DNA from: Arthrobacter sp. Edens01
Lineage (GTDB): Bacteria; Actinomycetota; Actinomycetes; Actinomycetales; Micrococcaceae
Direction: 5' to 3'
Length of the DNA: 64,000 nucleotides
NCBI RefSeq assembly: GCF_001307035.1
Contig: NZ_LKIU01000002.1
Span: forward strand, 479,088 to 543,087
Each line of letters opens with the position of its first letter. Position 1 is the first letter of the stretch. This document shows positions 37,439-46,492 of this stretch, in pieces. Both the position numbers and the translations under genes were made by a program. The notes under the pieces were generated by a model that ran no database searches, was not told the origin of the DNA, and saw only the letters and a list, made by a program, of their open reading frames with translations.

Positions 37439-38353
37439 ATGCAATCAAGCACCAGCGCACCACATCCGGACCCGTTCACTGCCATCGGTCTGGACATAGG
37501 CGGCAGCAAGACCCACGGCATACGCCTCGAGGGGCAGACCGTCGCAGCGGAGGCGGTCACGGGCAGCGCGAACGTGCAGAACGTCACCACGGAGCAGGCA
37601 CGCCACAATCTTGCGGAGATCTTCGCAGCCCTGGGCACCGACGGCGTCTCGCGGGTTGTTGCCGGCTCCGGGGGAGTGGACACTGCCCAGGACGCTGCAG
37701 CGCTGCAATCGCTGATCCTTGAACACGTGCCCACAGCTGAAGTAACCGTTGTGCATGACACCCGGCTGATCCTTGCGGCCGGCGAAGCGCCCTCCGGCAT
37801 CGGCCTGATCGCCGGTACCGGTTCGGTGGCCTGGGGGATGGACCAGACAGGGGCCCAGGCCCGTTCCGGCGGATGGGGCTACCTGCTGGGTGATGAGGGA
37901 AGCGCCTACTGGATCGGCCGTGAAGCAGTCCGCCACGCGCTGCGGCTGCATGACACGGGCCAGCAGCCGGACCGGCTTTCAGCGGAGCTGCTGCTCGCCG
38001 TCGGCATTGAGTCCCCCGACGCGCTGATCGCACGTTTCCACGGCGGAACCGGCCGCCGGTACTGGGCCTCGATGGCGAGGGTAGTGTTCGACGCCGCGCA
38101 GGAAGGGCACGCACCCAGCCGCAGCATCATTGCTACGGCGGCCCGCGACCTGGCTTCCCTGGTTGCCGACGTCGCGGCGCAGCTGGGCATCAGCGGCCCA
38201 GTGGTAGTCGGCGGCGGAATCGGGGTGCACCAGCCGCTGCTCCAGGAGCTGCTGACCGCCGGGCTGTCCGCCCGCGGCCTGGGAGACATCCGTTTCCTCA
38301 CCCAGGACCCGGTCTTCGGCGTCCGCTACCTCCTGCAGGACTCCGCCGCATGA
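37439..38353 (+). CDS. BadF/BadG/BcrA/BcrD ATPase family sugar kinase (GlcNAc kinase-like)
   Basis: This 304-residue protein of the actin/hexokinase-type ATPase fold has TAIGLDIGGSKTHGIRL as the phosphate-1 motif, VVHDTRLILAAG, GIGLIAGTGSVAWG as the phosphate-2 motif, and GGWGYLLGDEGSAYWIGRE. The last block is typical of N-acetylglucosamine kinases in the BadF/BadG superfamily. It probably phosphorylates GlcNAc or a similar amino sugar recovered from cell wall or chitin. The ATG at 37439 is leaderless. The stop overlaps the Nudix gene. Confidence 0.85.
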   Translation: MQSSTSAPHPDPFTAIGLDIGGSKTHGIRLEGQTVAAEAVTGSANVQNVTTEQARHNLAEIFAALGTDGVSRVVAGSGGVDTAQDAAALQSLILEHVPTAEVTVVHDTRLILAAGEAPSGIGLIAGTGSVAWGMDQTGAQARSGGWGYLLGDEGSAYWIGREAVRHALRLHDTGQQPDRLSAELLLAVGIESPDALIARFHGGTGRRYWASMARVVFDAAQEGHAPSRSIIATAARDLASLVADVAAQLGISGPVVVGGGIGVHQPLLQELLTAGLSARGLGDIRFLTQDPVFGVRYLLQDSAA

Positions 38354-38808
38354 GCCGGGACTTTGACGTGCGTGTTGGCGCCTATGCCGTGGTGGTCAGG
38401 GACGGGAAAATCCTGCTCGCCCACTGGAACCAGCACGGCAACTCGGCCTGGACCCTGCCGGGCGGTGGACTCGAGTTTGGTGAGGATGCCCCCACCGCCG
38501 CCGTGCGGGAGGTGCAGGAGGAAACAGGCTTCCGCGTCGAACTGCAGGACCTGCTGGGAGTGGACAGCCACTTCGTGCCCCCTGAACGCCGGATGCGCGG
38601 AGAGGGACGGATGCTCCATGCACTGCGGGTGATCTACCGCGCCCGGGTCACGGGCGGCTCACTGGTCAACGAAGCGTCCGGAAGCACGGATGAAGCCGCC
38701 TGGTTCCCGCTGGATGATGTGGAGGGCCTTGAACGCGTGGGGCTGGTCGACGTGGCCCTCAAACTCCTCGCCGCTGCTCCCGGCAGTGGTCCTGCACCTA
38801 TTCGCTAG
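38350..38808 (+). CDS. Nudix hydrolase
   Basis: This 152-residue protein has the Nudix box GGGLEFGEDAPTAAVREVQE, which continues with ETGF and fits Gx5Ex7REUxEExGU. The family cleaves nucleoside diphosphates linked to another group. Substrate is unknown. The ATG overlaps the sugar-kinase stop (ATGA), so the two are one operon. Confidence 0.9.
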   Translation: MSRDFDVRVGAYAVVVRDGKILLAHWNQHGNSAWTLPGGGLEFGEDAPTAAVREVQEETGFRVELQDLLGVDSHFVPPERRMRGEGRMLHALRVIYRARVTGGSLVNEASGSTDEAAWFPLDDVEGLERVGLVDVALKLLAAAPGSGPAPIR

Positions 38809-38935
38809 CCGCGTAACCGGGCTTTCCGCTGGACTCGGGGGCACGGAAACACATAGCTTAAACCCACGGCTTGTAAGCATGCTGCCGTTTAATAGAGCGT
38901 ATGCGAGCCTGTCGCACCCAACCACGGAGGCAGCC

Positions 38936-40105
38936 ATGTCCATGCCGGAATCCTCAGCATCCCCTTCGGACACAGCCGAGCCCATGATCCGTTTCCGGGA
39001 CGTCACCAAGTCCTATCCCGGCTCGGACTCCCCGGCCGTGGACAATCTGTCGATGGACATCGCCAAGGGAGCCATTACCGTTTTCGTGGGCCCCTCGGGC
39101 TGCGGAAAAACCACCTCCCTTCGGATGATCAACCGGATGGTTGAACCCACCTCCGGAACAATCCACGTAGACGGCATGGATGCTTCGAAGGTCGCTCCCT
39201 CGGCGCTGCGCCGTTCAATGGGCTACGTTATGCAGTCCTCCGGGCTCCTTCCACACCGCACGGTGCTGGACAACATCGCCACCGTCCCGCGCCTTAACGG
39301 GGTTCCGCGCCGTCAGGCGAGGGCCCGCGCTGCGGAACTGCTCGACGTCGTGGGCCTGGACCCGGGGATGGCCAAGCGTTACCCGGGACAGCTCTCCGGA
39401 GGGCAGCAACAGCGGGTAGGTGTCGCCCGTGCACTCGCCGCTGACCCGCCCGTGCTGCTGATGGACGAGCCGTTCAGCGCCGTCGACCCCGTGGTGCGCA
39501 GCGAACTGCAGCAGGAACTGCTGCGCCTGCAGCGGGAACTTGCCAAGACGATCGTGTTTGTCACCCACGACATCGACGAGGCGACGGTACTCGGCGACAA
39601 GGTGGCCGTCTTCGCCGTTGGCGGCAGGCTTGCCCAGTTTGACACCCCCGAGGGCATCCTGCGTGCCCCCGTGGATGACTTCGTAGCGGGCTTCGTGGGC
39701 AGGGACCGCGGCTTCCGGCACCTGGGATTCCAGCCCGGCAAGGAAGTACCCGTGTATCCGGTGCAGACACTGGACCCCGATCAGCTTGCGGACCGCAGCG
39801 TGCCGGTCCGGGATGGCTGGGCGCTGGCCGTCGACCATGGCAGCCGCCCGCTGGGCTGGGTGCCGGCGTCAAGCCGGGACTCCGTGACCTCCTCCGAACA
39901 CGTGGTTCCGGGCGGGTCCCTCCACCGGCTCGGTGAGAGCCTCCGCAGCGCCCTGGACGCCGCACTTTCTTCGCCTTCCGGGCTGGGCGTCGTGGTGGAC
40001 GCCGATGGCCGGGCTGCGGGAATCGTCCGTGCCGGTGAGATCTTCGAACTGATTGAAGCCGCCCGGCTGCGGCGCGGCAGGGCACTGCACGGTTCGGAGG
40101 TCTGA
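38936..40105 (+). CDS. Glycine betaine/osmoprotectant ABC transporter, ATP-binding protein (OpuCA/ProV type)
   Basis: This 389-residue ATPase has Walker A VGPSGCGKTTSL, the Q-loop VMQSSGLLPHRTV, signature LSGGQQQRVGVARAL, Walker B VLLMDEPFSAVD and H-loop FVTHDIDEA. The C-terminal 120 residues hold a CBS-like region (VVVDADGRAAGIV), as in OpuCA, where it senses ionic strength. ATG 38936 has GGAGG five bases upstream. It is the first of four genes encoding a compatible-solute importer. Confidence 0.92.
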   Translation: MSMPESSASPSDTAEPMIRFRDVTKSYPGSDSPAVDNLSMDIAKGAITVFVGPSGCGKTTSLRMINRMVEPTSGTIHVDGMDASKVAPSALRRSMGYVMQSSGLLPHRTVLDNIATVPRLNGVPRRQARARAAELLDVVGLDPGMAKRYPGQLSGGQQQRVGVARALAADPPVLLMDEPFSAVDPVVRSELQQELLRLQRELAKTIVFVTHDIDEATVLGDKVAVFAVGGRLAQFDTPEGILRAPVDDFVAGFVGRDRGFRHLGFQPGKEVPVYPVQTLDPDQLADRSVPVRDGWALAVDHGSRPLGWVPASSRDSVTSSEHVVPGGSLHRLGESLRSALDAALSSPSGLGVVVDADGRAAGIVRAGEIFELIEAARLRRGRALHGSEV

Positions 40106-40107
40106 GC

Positions 40108-40800
40108 ATGGACTGGTTCCTCTCCAACACGGAGATGATCTCCCGGCTGACCGCCCTGCACCTCTTCCAGGCTGTGGTTCCGCTGATCCTTGGCCTGCTG
40201 ATCGCGCTGCCGCTGGCGCAGTTCGCCCGGCTGCACCGCCTCGCCGGAGGTGCCATCCTGGGAACATCGGCCATCCTCTACACGATTCCGTCGCTGGCAC
40301 TGTTCGTCCTGCTGCCGGTAATTCTCGGGACAAAGGTCCTGGACATCACCAACGTGGTGGTTGCCCTGACGATCTACGCCGTGGCTCTCCTGGTCCGCTC
40401 CACCGTTGATGCCTTGAATTCAGTGGACGACGACGTCCGGCAGGCCGCCACGGCCATGGGCTACAAGCCGCTGCGCCGTTTCCTCGCCGTCGACCTTCCG
40501 CTTTCCCTGCCCGTGCTGTTCGCAGGACTGCGGGTGATCTCGGTGTCCAACATGTCTCTGGTGAGCGTGGGCGCGCTGCTCGGCATCGACAGCCTGGGCC
40601 GGCTGTTCATGGACGGTCTGTACCGGAACTTCCTCACCGAAATCGTGATCGGCATCGGCCTGATCCTCCTTCTGGCGCTTGTGCTGGACCTGGTGCTGGT
40701 CCTGGCGCAGAGGCTGCTTACTCCGTGGACACGTGCCGTGCGGAGCACCAAGCCAAAGCTGCCGCTGAACACGGTTGAAGCGCGGACGGCGGCACGCTGA
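40108..40800 (+). CDS. Osmoprotectant ABC transporter permease (OpuCB type)
   Basis: This 230-residue permease has about five to six membrane segments. Its EAA loop, RQAATAMGYKPLRRF, contacts the ATPase. YTIPSLALFVLLPVILG is typical of OpuC-type permeases. It starts three bases after the ATPase gene and overlaps the next start (TGATG). Confidence 0.92.
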   Translation: MDWFLSNTEMISRLTALHLFQAVVPLILGLLIALPLAQFARLHRLAGGAILGTSAILYTIPSLALFVLLPVILGTKVLDITNVVVALTIYAVALLVRSTVDALNSVDDDVRQAATAMGYKPLRRFLAVDLPLSLPVLFAGLRVISVSNMSLVSVGALLGIDSLGRLFMDGLYRNFLTEIVIGIGLILLLALVLDLVLVLAQRLLTPWTRAVRSTKPKLPLNTVEARTAAR

Positions 40801-41552
40801 TGAATTACTCAAGCGACAACGTCCTGGTCCAGATGTTCGAATGGCTCACTGCGCCATCATCGTGGGAAGGCAGCCGGGGAATCTTCGCACGCATCCTGGA
40901 GCACCTTGGCTACACCGCGCTCGCAGTGGGCATCGCAGCCCTGATCGCTGTACCGCTGGGCCTGTACATCGGGCACACCGGCCGCGGCCGCGTCGTCGTC
41001 GTCTCCGGGGTCGGAATCCTGCGTGCCCTGCCCACGCTGGGTCTCGTGTTCCTCTTTGTACTCCTCGCCGGGGTCGGCCTGATGCCGCCCATCTGGGCGC
41101 TCGTGCTGCTGGCAATTCCGCCGCTGCTCGCGGGTGTCTACGCCGGAATATCGTCCGTGGACCGCACCGTCGTGGACGCGGCCAGGGCCATGGGGATGAG
41201 CGAAACACAGATCCTGTTCAAGGTTGAGCTGCCCAACGGCCTGAAGGTTGTCTTCGGGGGCGTGCGGGCCGCGGTGCTCCAGGTCCTGGCCACTGTTTCA
41301 GTGGTGGCCTTCATCTCGCTGGGCGGATTGGGTGTTTACCTGACCGAAGGGACACAGCTGCGCGACAATGGGCGGCTCTTCGGCGGCGCGCTGCTGATCG
41401 CGCTGCTGGCCCTTGCCGTTGATTTGGTGCTGGCGGCCGTCCAGCGCCTCGTACTTTCGCCGGGACTGCGCAGCAGCAGCTCCCGGAAACCGGCCACACA
41501 CCGCAGCCGGCAGGTATCTCCTGCAGGCGTCCAAGGAGGAAGAACAGCATGA
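40800..41552 (+). CDS. Osmoprotectant ABC transporter permease (OpuCD type)
   Basis: This 250-residue permease has six hydrophobic segments, GILRALPTLGLVFLFVLLAG, and the EAA loop VDAARAMGMSETQILFKVEL. It partners the preceding permease to form the channel. The gene overlaps both neighbours, which indicates tight translational coupling. Confidence 0.92.
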   Translation: MNYSSDNVLVQMFEWLTAPSSWEGSRGIFARILEHLGYTALAVGIAALIAVPLGLYIGHTGRGRVVVVSGVGILRALPTLGLVFLFVLLAGVGLMPPIWALVLLAIPPLLAGVYAGISSVDRTVVDAARAMGMSETQILFKVELPNGLKVVFGGVRAAVLQVLATVSVVAFISLGGLGVYLTEGTQLRDNGRLFGGALLIALLALAVDLVLAAVQRLVLSPGLRSSSSRKPATHRSRQVSPAGVQGGRTA

Positions 41553-42517
41553 AAACAATTACGCGCCAGGGCAAAAGGAAGGCCCTTACCGGTGCCGCTG
41601 GCCTCGCCGCGGTCGCAATGCTCGCGGCCTGCGGGGCGAACTCGGATCCGCAGAGCGTGGAGTCATCGACGGCTCCCACCGGCGTGGAAGACTCCTCCAC
41701 GGTGGTTGTGGGTTCCGCAGATTTCCCTGAATCCCAGATCATTGCGGAGATCTATGCCGGAGCGCTGAATGCCAAGGGCATCCAGGCAACCACCCAGCCC
41801 GGCATCGGCTCCCGCGAAATCTACTACCGGGCGCTGGAAGACGGCTCCGTGCAGATCATTCCGGACTACAGCGGCAACCTGCTGCTCTTCGCCGACACAG
41901 AGGCCACCGCCCAGTCGGCCGAGGAAATCATGGACGCCCTTCCGGCGGCCCTGGAAGAGGAGTCCCCGGACATGAACATTGCCGTCCTGGAGCCCGCCGA
42001 AGCTGAGAGCAAGGACGCGCTGGTTGTTACCCAGGCGACCGCGGAAAAGTATGGACTCACCTCGCTCGAGGATCTGGCGGAGGTGTGCGGTGAAATCACC
42101 ATTGCTGCTCCCACCACGTTCCAGGAGCGGGCCTACGGGCTGCCCGGCCTGAAGGATAAGTACGGCTGTGAGCCGGCCGGTTTTGAAGCCATCAATGACG
42201 GCGGCGGCGAAGCCACGCTCCAGGCCCTGCTGACGGACAAGGTGCAGGCGGCGGACATCTACACGACCACCCCCTCCATTGAGGAGAACTCACTGGTGGT
42301 CCTGGAAGACCCGAAGAACAACTTCATTGCCCAGCAGGTGGTTCCCCTGGTGAACATGGATGCGGTCAACCAGGAAGCACAGGACGTGCTCAACAGTGTG
42401 TCTGCGATCCTGACAACCGAGGACCTCATCGCCCTCAACCAGGCAGTCTCCGGGGACCAGAAGCAGGATCCGCGGGATGCAGCCCGGGCATGGCTCGAGG
42501 AAAAGGGACTGGCCTAG
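41549..42517 (+). CDS. Osmoprotectant-binding lipoprotein (OpuCC type)
   Basis: This 322-residue protein has a lipoprotein signal peptide (GAAGLAAVAMLAACG, lipobox LAAC). The binding domain starts VVVGSADFPESQIIAEIYA and has GSREIYYRALEDGSVQIIPD, which fits the OpuAC/OpuCC family for quaternary-ammonium solutes. The product would be anchored on the outer face of the membrane and feed the two permeases. The ATG overlaps the preceding stop. A long palindrome follows the gene. Confidence 0.92.
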   Translation: MKTITRQGKRKALTGAAGLAAVAMLAACGANSDPQSVESSTAPTGVEDSSTVVVGSADFPESQIIAEIYAGALNAKGIQATTQPGIGSREIYYRALEDGSVQIIPDYSGNLLLFADTEATAQSAEEIMDALPAALEEESPDMNIAVLEPAEAESKDALVVTQATAEKYGLTSLEDLAEVCGEITIAAPTTFQERAYGLPGLKDKYGCEPAGFEAINDGGGEATLQALLTDKVQAADIYTTTPSIEENSLVVLEDPKNNFIAQQVVPLVNMDAVNQEAQDVLNSVSAILTTEDLIALNQAVSGDQKQDPRDAARAWLEEKGLA

Positions 42518-42543
42518 TCCGCAACAGCCGCACTTCCCCTTAA

Positions 42544-42599
42544 CGAGATAGCAGAAACTGCCCTTTTCGCTCGCGAAACGGGCAGTTTCTGCTATCTCG
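42544..42599. repeat. 56-base near-perfect palindrome after the osmoprotectant operon
   Basis: A 20-base arm beginning CGAGATAGCAG pairs exactly with its complement at 42580-42599. The centre is itself nearly self-complementary (TTTCGC-TC-GCGAAA). It could be a terminator for the operon, but it is longer than needed and lacks a T tract, so it may be a REP/MITE-like repeat. Confidence 0.75.
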
Positions 42600-42645
42600 C
42601 GTCTTCAGTGGGGAGGGGATGAACCGGTTATGGCATTCTGTGTAG

Positions 42646-43863
42646 ATGGCAGAATTCACCCAGTCTCAGAAGCTCCACAACGTCCTCTATGACATCCGCG
42701 GGCCGCTCCTTGAGCATGCCCAGCGCATGGAGGCGGCGGGGCAGCGGATCCTCAAGCTGAACATCGGCAACCCGGCGCCGTTCGGGTTTGAGGCACCTGA
42801 GGCGATTCTGGTGGACATGATCCGCCACCTGCCTACAGCCCAGGGTTACAGCGACTCCCGCGGCATCTTCTCCGCCCGGACCGCTGTTGTGCAGTACTAC
42901 CAGAGCCGCGGCATCCACAACATTGATGTTGACGACGTCTACCTCGGCAACGGCGTCAGCGAACTAATCACCATGTCCCTGCAGGCGCTGCTGGACACCG
43001 GCGACGAGATCCTGGTGCCCACCCCTGACTACCCGCTCTGGACGGCATCGGTCTCGTTGGCGGGCGGCACAGCCGTCCACTACCTCTGCGACGAGGACAA
43101 CCACTGGTGGCCCGATGTCGAGGACATGGAAGAGCGGATCACGCCCCGGACCAAGGGCATTGTGCTGATCAACCCCAACAACCCCACGGGCGCCGTGTAC
43201 CCGGAGTATGTGCTCCGCCAGATCGTGGACCTGGCCCGGAAGCACGACCTGATCATCTTCGCCGACGAGATCTACGAAAAGATCCTGTACGACGGCGCCG
43301 TGCACATCAACGCTGCGACCCTCACCGGCGACGACGTTCTGTGCCTGACCTTCAGCGGCCTGTCCAAGGCCTACCGGATTGCCGGTTTCCGCAGCGGCTG
43401 GATGACAATTTCCGGTCCCAAGCGTGCCGCGGCAGACTACATCGAGGGCATCAACCTGCTGGCCAATATGCGCCTCTGCGCCAATGTTCCGGCCCAGCAC
43501 GCCATCCAGACTGCGCTCGGCGGCTACCAGAGCATCAACGACCTGATCCTTCCCGGCGGCCGGTTGAAGGCGCAGCGCGACCTTGCCTACAAGATGCTCA
43601 ATGACATCCCGGGTGTGAGCGTGGAGAACGCTGAAGGAGCCCTGTACCTCTTCCCCAAGCTGGATCCGGAGGCCTATCCGATCCAGTCCGACGAATTGTT
43701 CGCACTGGACCTGCTGAAGCAGCAGAAGATCCTGGTCTCCCACGGCACGGCGTTCAACTGGATCCGGCCCGACCACTTCCGCATGGTGACGCTTCCGGCG
43801 CTGGAGGACATTGAAGACGCCATCTCGCGGCTCGCCGAGTTCCTCAGCACCTACAAGCCGTAG
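42646..43863 (+). CDS. alaA: PLP-dependent aminotransferase, alanine-synthesising AlaA type
   Basis: This 405-residue fold-type I aminotransferase has the order of landmarks of AlaA/AlaT: KLNIGNPAPFGFEAP near the start, YSDSRGIFSARTAVVQYYQ, VYLGNGVSELITM, VPTPDYPLWTA, LINPNNPTGAVY and FADEIYEKILYDG. The PLP lysine is in SGLSKAYRIAGFRSGW. It should transfer amino groups between glutamate and pyruvate or 2-oxobutyrate. CATTCT lies six bases before the ATG, a possible leaderless -10. It is monocistronic and convergent with xseA-xseB. Confidence 0.9.
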   Translation: MAEFTQSQKLHNVLYDIRGPLLEHAQRMEAAGQRILKLNIGNPAPFGFEAPEAILVDMIRHLPTAQGYSDSRGIFSARTAVVQYYQSRGIHNIDVDDVYLGNGVSELITMSLQALLDTGDEILVPTPDYPLWTASVSLAGGTAVHYLCDEDNHWWPDVEDMEERITPRTKGIVLINPNNPTGAVYPEYVLRQIVDLARKHDLIIFADEIYEKILYDGAVHINAATLTGDDVLCLTFSGLSKAYRIAGFRSGWMTISGPKRAAADYIEGINLLANMRLCANVPAQHAIQTALGGYQSINDLILPGGRLKAQRDLAYKMLNDIPGVSVENAEGALYLFPKLDPEAYPIQSDELFALDLLKQQKILVSHGTAFNWIRPDHFRMVTLPALEDIEDAISRLAEFLSTYKP

Positions 43864-43878
43864 CGGGAGGCCGGGCAG

Positions 43879-44109
43879 CTACTCGGAGGTTTCACGGGCT
43901 GCGCGTGCAGCTTCCAGACGCTGCCGCGCGCCCTCCAGCCAGGACTCGCAGCGCGTCGCCAGCGCCTCGCCGCGCTCCCAAAGGGAGAGGGATTCCTCAA
44001 GACTGGCGCCGCCCGCCTCCAGACGGCTCACGACGGCCACCAGTTCATCCCTGGCCTGCTCGTAGCTCATCGCTTCAATGTCTGCAGGCAGTGCTGCTGC
44101 TTCGTTCAT
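43879..44109 (-). CDS. xseB: Exodeoxyribonuclease VII small subunit
   Basis: This 76-residue helical protein has the XseB pattern [20 protein letters not shown], then [20 protein letters not shown]. It binds the large subunit to form the single-strand-specific DNA exonuclease VII. The ATG has AAGGAG seven bases upstream. It lies 45 bases after xseA on the same strand. Confidence 0.95.
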   Translation of the reverse strand: MNEAAALPADIEAMSYEQARDELVAVVSRLEAGGASLEESLSLWERGEALATRCESWLEGARQRLEAARAARETSE

Positions 44110-44154
44110 GGTGTTCTCCTTGGTTCTGGAAAGATCTGAAAAGTAGGGGAAGCG

Positions 44155-45426
44155 CTAGCGGTGCCCGGTGGCTACGGCGTCGAGCTGGCCCGCCGCGACC
44201 CGGATGCGCAGCTGCGCCTCCGTCTCCACGGCGGCCGCATCGCGGACCACGGAACCGTCCGCCAGCTGCACGACGGCGTAGCCCCGGTCCAGGGTTTTCT
44301 GCGGTGAGAGGGAGCGGACCTGGGCACGCAGGTAGCTGATCCGGTCTGTGTCCCGCCGTACCTCTGAACGCATGGCCGAGAAAGCACGGTCCCTCAGCCT
44401 GCCGATGTCTTCGCTGCGGCTGGCAAACATTGTTTCGGGAGCCGAGAGGACCGGGCGGGTCCGGATGTGCGCCAGCCGGTCGGCTTCACGGCTGAGCATA
44501 AGCTCCATGATGCGCCGAAGCTGTGAGCGGGCCGTGCCGATCCGGGAGAGCTCCTCGCCGACGTCCGGCACAATCCGCTTAGCGGCATCCGTCGGCGTGG
44601 AGGCGCGGAGGTCGGCAACTTCGTCGAGCAGCGGCCGGTCAGCCTCATGGCCGATGGCGCTGACAACCGGTGTCTGTGCGGCTGATACCGCCCGGACAAG
44701 ATCTTCGTGGCTGAAGGGCAGGAGGTCCTCCATGGACCCGCCGCCGCGGGCAATGACAATCACGTCAACTTCGGGCAGGGCGTCCAGCTCGGACAGTGCC
44801 CGGGTCACTTCGGCGACCGCGTTCACGCCCTGCACTGCCACCTCGCGGACTTCGAACTGCACCGCGGGCCAGCGCAGCGACGCGTTCCGCATAACGTCCT
44901 TCATGGCATCGGAGTTGCGTCCGGTGATGAGTCCAATTCGGTTCGGCAGCAGCGGCAGCCGTTTCTTCCGGGAAGCCGCAAAGAGCCCTTCGGCAGCCAG
45001 CGCCTGCCGCAGCCGCTCAATCCGCGCCAGCAGGTCCCCGAGGCCGACGGGACGGATGTCCCGGGTCTGCATGGACAGCCGGCCGGTTTTGACCCAGAAG
45101 TCCGGCTTGATCAGGGCCACCACGCGGGCACCGCGCTCCAGCGGCAGTTCGAGCCGGTTCATGACCGTGCTCCAGACCGTCAGGGAAAGCGAAACTTCGG
45201 CGTCGACGTCGCGCAGCGTGATGAAGGATGCGTTGGAACGGCGGTTTAGCTCAATGACCTGGCCTTCAACCCAGGCGGCCGGTGCGCGGTCAATGTACGC
45301 CTTCAGATTCTTGGACAGGAGGGCCAGGGGCCAGGGATTCTCAGGGGACGTCAGGGCTGCCGTGGGCGCAAGCGTATTCCCCGCATCTGCGTGGCCGGGT
45401 TCCTGCGCTTCTGCGTCATTCTGCAT
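44155..45426 (-). CDS. xseA: Exodeoxyribonuclease VII large subunit
   Basis: This 423-residue protein has an N-terminal OB-fold (VEGQVIELNRRSNASFITLR) and the catalytic domain with GLITGRNSDAMKDVMRNA and VIVIARGGGSMEDLLPFSHE. The sequence VVSAIGHEADRPLLDEVADL and a long coiled-coil region follow. It cuts single-stranded DNA processively to short oligonucleotides. The ATG at 45426 has AGGAG about ten bases upstream. It is divergent from the membrane protein gene at 45556. Confidence 0.95.
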   Translation of the reverse strand: MQNDAEAQEPGHADAGNTLAPTAALTSPENPWPLALLSKNLKAYIDRAPAAWVEGQVIELNRRSNASFITLRDVDAEVSLSLTVWSTVMNRLELPLERGARVVALIKPDFWVKTGRLSMQTRDIRPVGLGDLLARIERLRQALAAEGLFAASRKKRLPLLPNRIGLITGRNSDAMKDVMRNASLRWPAVQFEVREVAVQGVNAVAEVTRALSELDALPEVDVIVIARGGGSMEDLLPFSHEDLVRAVSAAQTPVVSAIGHEADRPLLDEVADLRASTPTDAAKRIVPDVGEELSRIGTARSQLRRIMELMLSREADRLAHIRTRPVLSAPETMFASRSEDIGRLRDRAFSAMRSEVRRDTDRISYLRAQVRSLSPQKTLDRGYAVVQLADGSVVRDAAAVETEAQLRIRVAAGQLDAVATGHR

Positions 45427-45555
45427 TCTGTGAAACTCCTGTTACTCCAGCGGCAGGCCGGTGCCTTGGCGGTGACGGTCCTAAGGCTATTGTCTATCAG
45501 GTGGCCCGGACACATTGCGTCCCGGTCCCCGGAGCCGTGGAAAACGGTTCCACTC

Positions 45556-46434
45556 ATGAGTGATGAAATACCGCCGGTTGATCCGGCGCCACAGCTGGAA
45601 TGGGGAACTATGCGCACATTCGGATCGGCGGTCCTGGTACTGGCAGCGCTGCTGCTCGCCGGAGCCGCGGTATGCGGCGCCTGGTTGTCGCAAAACGCCG
45701 TCTCGGCACAGGGGTTCTCCCAGCTGGCCGAGCCGCTGGGGGAGGACGAAGCGTTCCAGTCCGAGCTTTCCTCCGCGGTCGCGTCGCAGGCCAGCGCATC
45801 CCTCAGTGAAGGACTGCCCGCAGGACTGGCCGCGCTGGTTGAGCCGGTTATTGAGAACGTCGTGTCAGGGTTCCAGCAGGCACCGGGCTATCCGGAGGCG
45901 TGGACACAGACGCTTGAACGCTCCCATGCGGCAACCTTCGATTCCGGAACGCCTTCCCTGGACCTCGGTCCGCTCCTGAACCTTGTGAGTTCGGAGGTGG
46001 CCGGCGAGATCGGTACCGAACCGGCCGACGCCGGACAGCGGCTGCTCACGGTTTCCAGTGCGGAGTACAGCAGGGAACTCGAAACGCTGGTGCGCTTTTC
46101 GGATTCATGGCCCCTGTTCGCCGCTGCCGGTGTCCTGGCTGCCCTGCTGGGGCTGCTTGCGGCCCGACGCCGTTCCACCACCGTTGCGCTGATCGGTGCA
46201 GGTACGGCCGGGATGGCCGGTGCCCTGTGGCTGGCCTCCGGTGCCGCCGCGTCGATCGTGGAGAGACAGACCCCGGCCAACCCGGTGGCATCTGCGTTCA
46301 CGGCAGGCTTTGTCCCGCTCGCCGAATCCAGCTTCCACTCCTGGCTGGTTGTGATGCTGATTGCCGCAGCTGTGCTCTTTGTCCTGGGGCTGGTGTTCCG
46401 AGTCGCGGCCGGAAACCGGCGGACTGTGCGCTGA
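45556..46434 (+). CDS. Membrane protein of unknown function
   Basis: This 292-residue protein has an N-terminal membrane helix (about 23-45, VLVLAALLLAGAAVCGAWLS), an extracytoplasmic domain of about 150 residues, and three C-terminal hydrophobic segments (about 190-207, 214-235, 262-283). I do not recognise the family; the domain order resembles actinobacterial integral membrane proteins of unknown role. The conserved part starts at ATG 45556, though an ATG at 45610 is possible. Confidence 0.7.
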   Translation: MSDEIPPVDPAPQLEWGTMRTFGSAVLVLAALLLAGAAVCGAWLSQNAVSAQGFSQLAEPLGEDEAFQSELSSAVASQASASLSEGLPAGLAALVEPVIENVVSGFQQAPGYPEAWTQTLERSHAATFDSGTPSLDLGPLLNLVSSEVAGEIGTEPADAGQRLLTVSSAEYSRELETLVRFSDSWPLFAAAGVLAALLGLLAARRRSTTVALIGAGTAGMAGALWLASGAAASIVERQTPANPVASAFTAGFVPLAESSFHSWLVVMLIAAAVLFVLGLVFRVAAGNRRTVR

Positions 46435-46480
46435 CAGCGGACGTACCCGCCCCGGCTCGGGGTCCGTCCGGCCTACCGGC

Positions 46481-46486
46481 TAGCAT
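46481..46486 (+). promoter_or_regulatory. -10 box of a leaderless promoter for ispH
   Basis: TAGCAT lies six bases before the ATG at 46493. Confidence 0.5.
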
Positions 46487-46492
46487 GGAGTC

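Noticed and set aside
42544-42599. The long palindrome as part of a CRISPR array
   Set aside because: There is only one copy, with no regular spacers. No CRISPR array was seen anywhere in the window.
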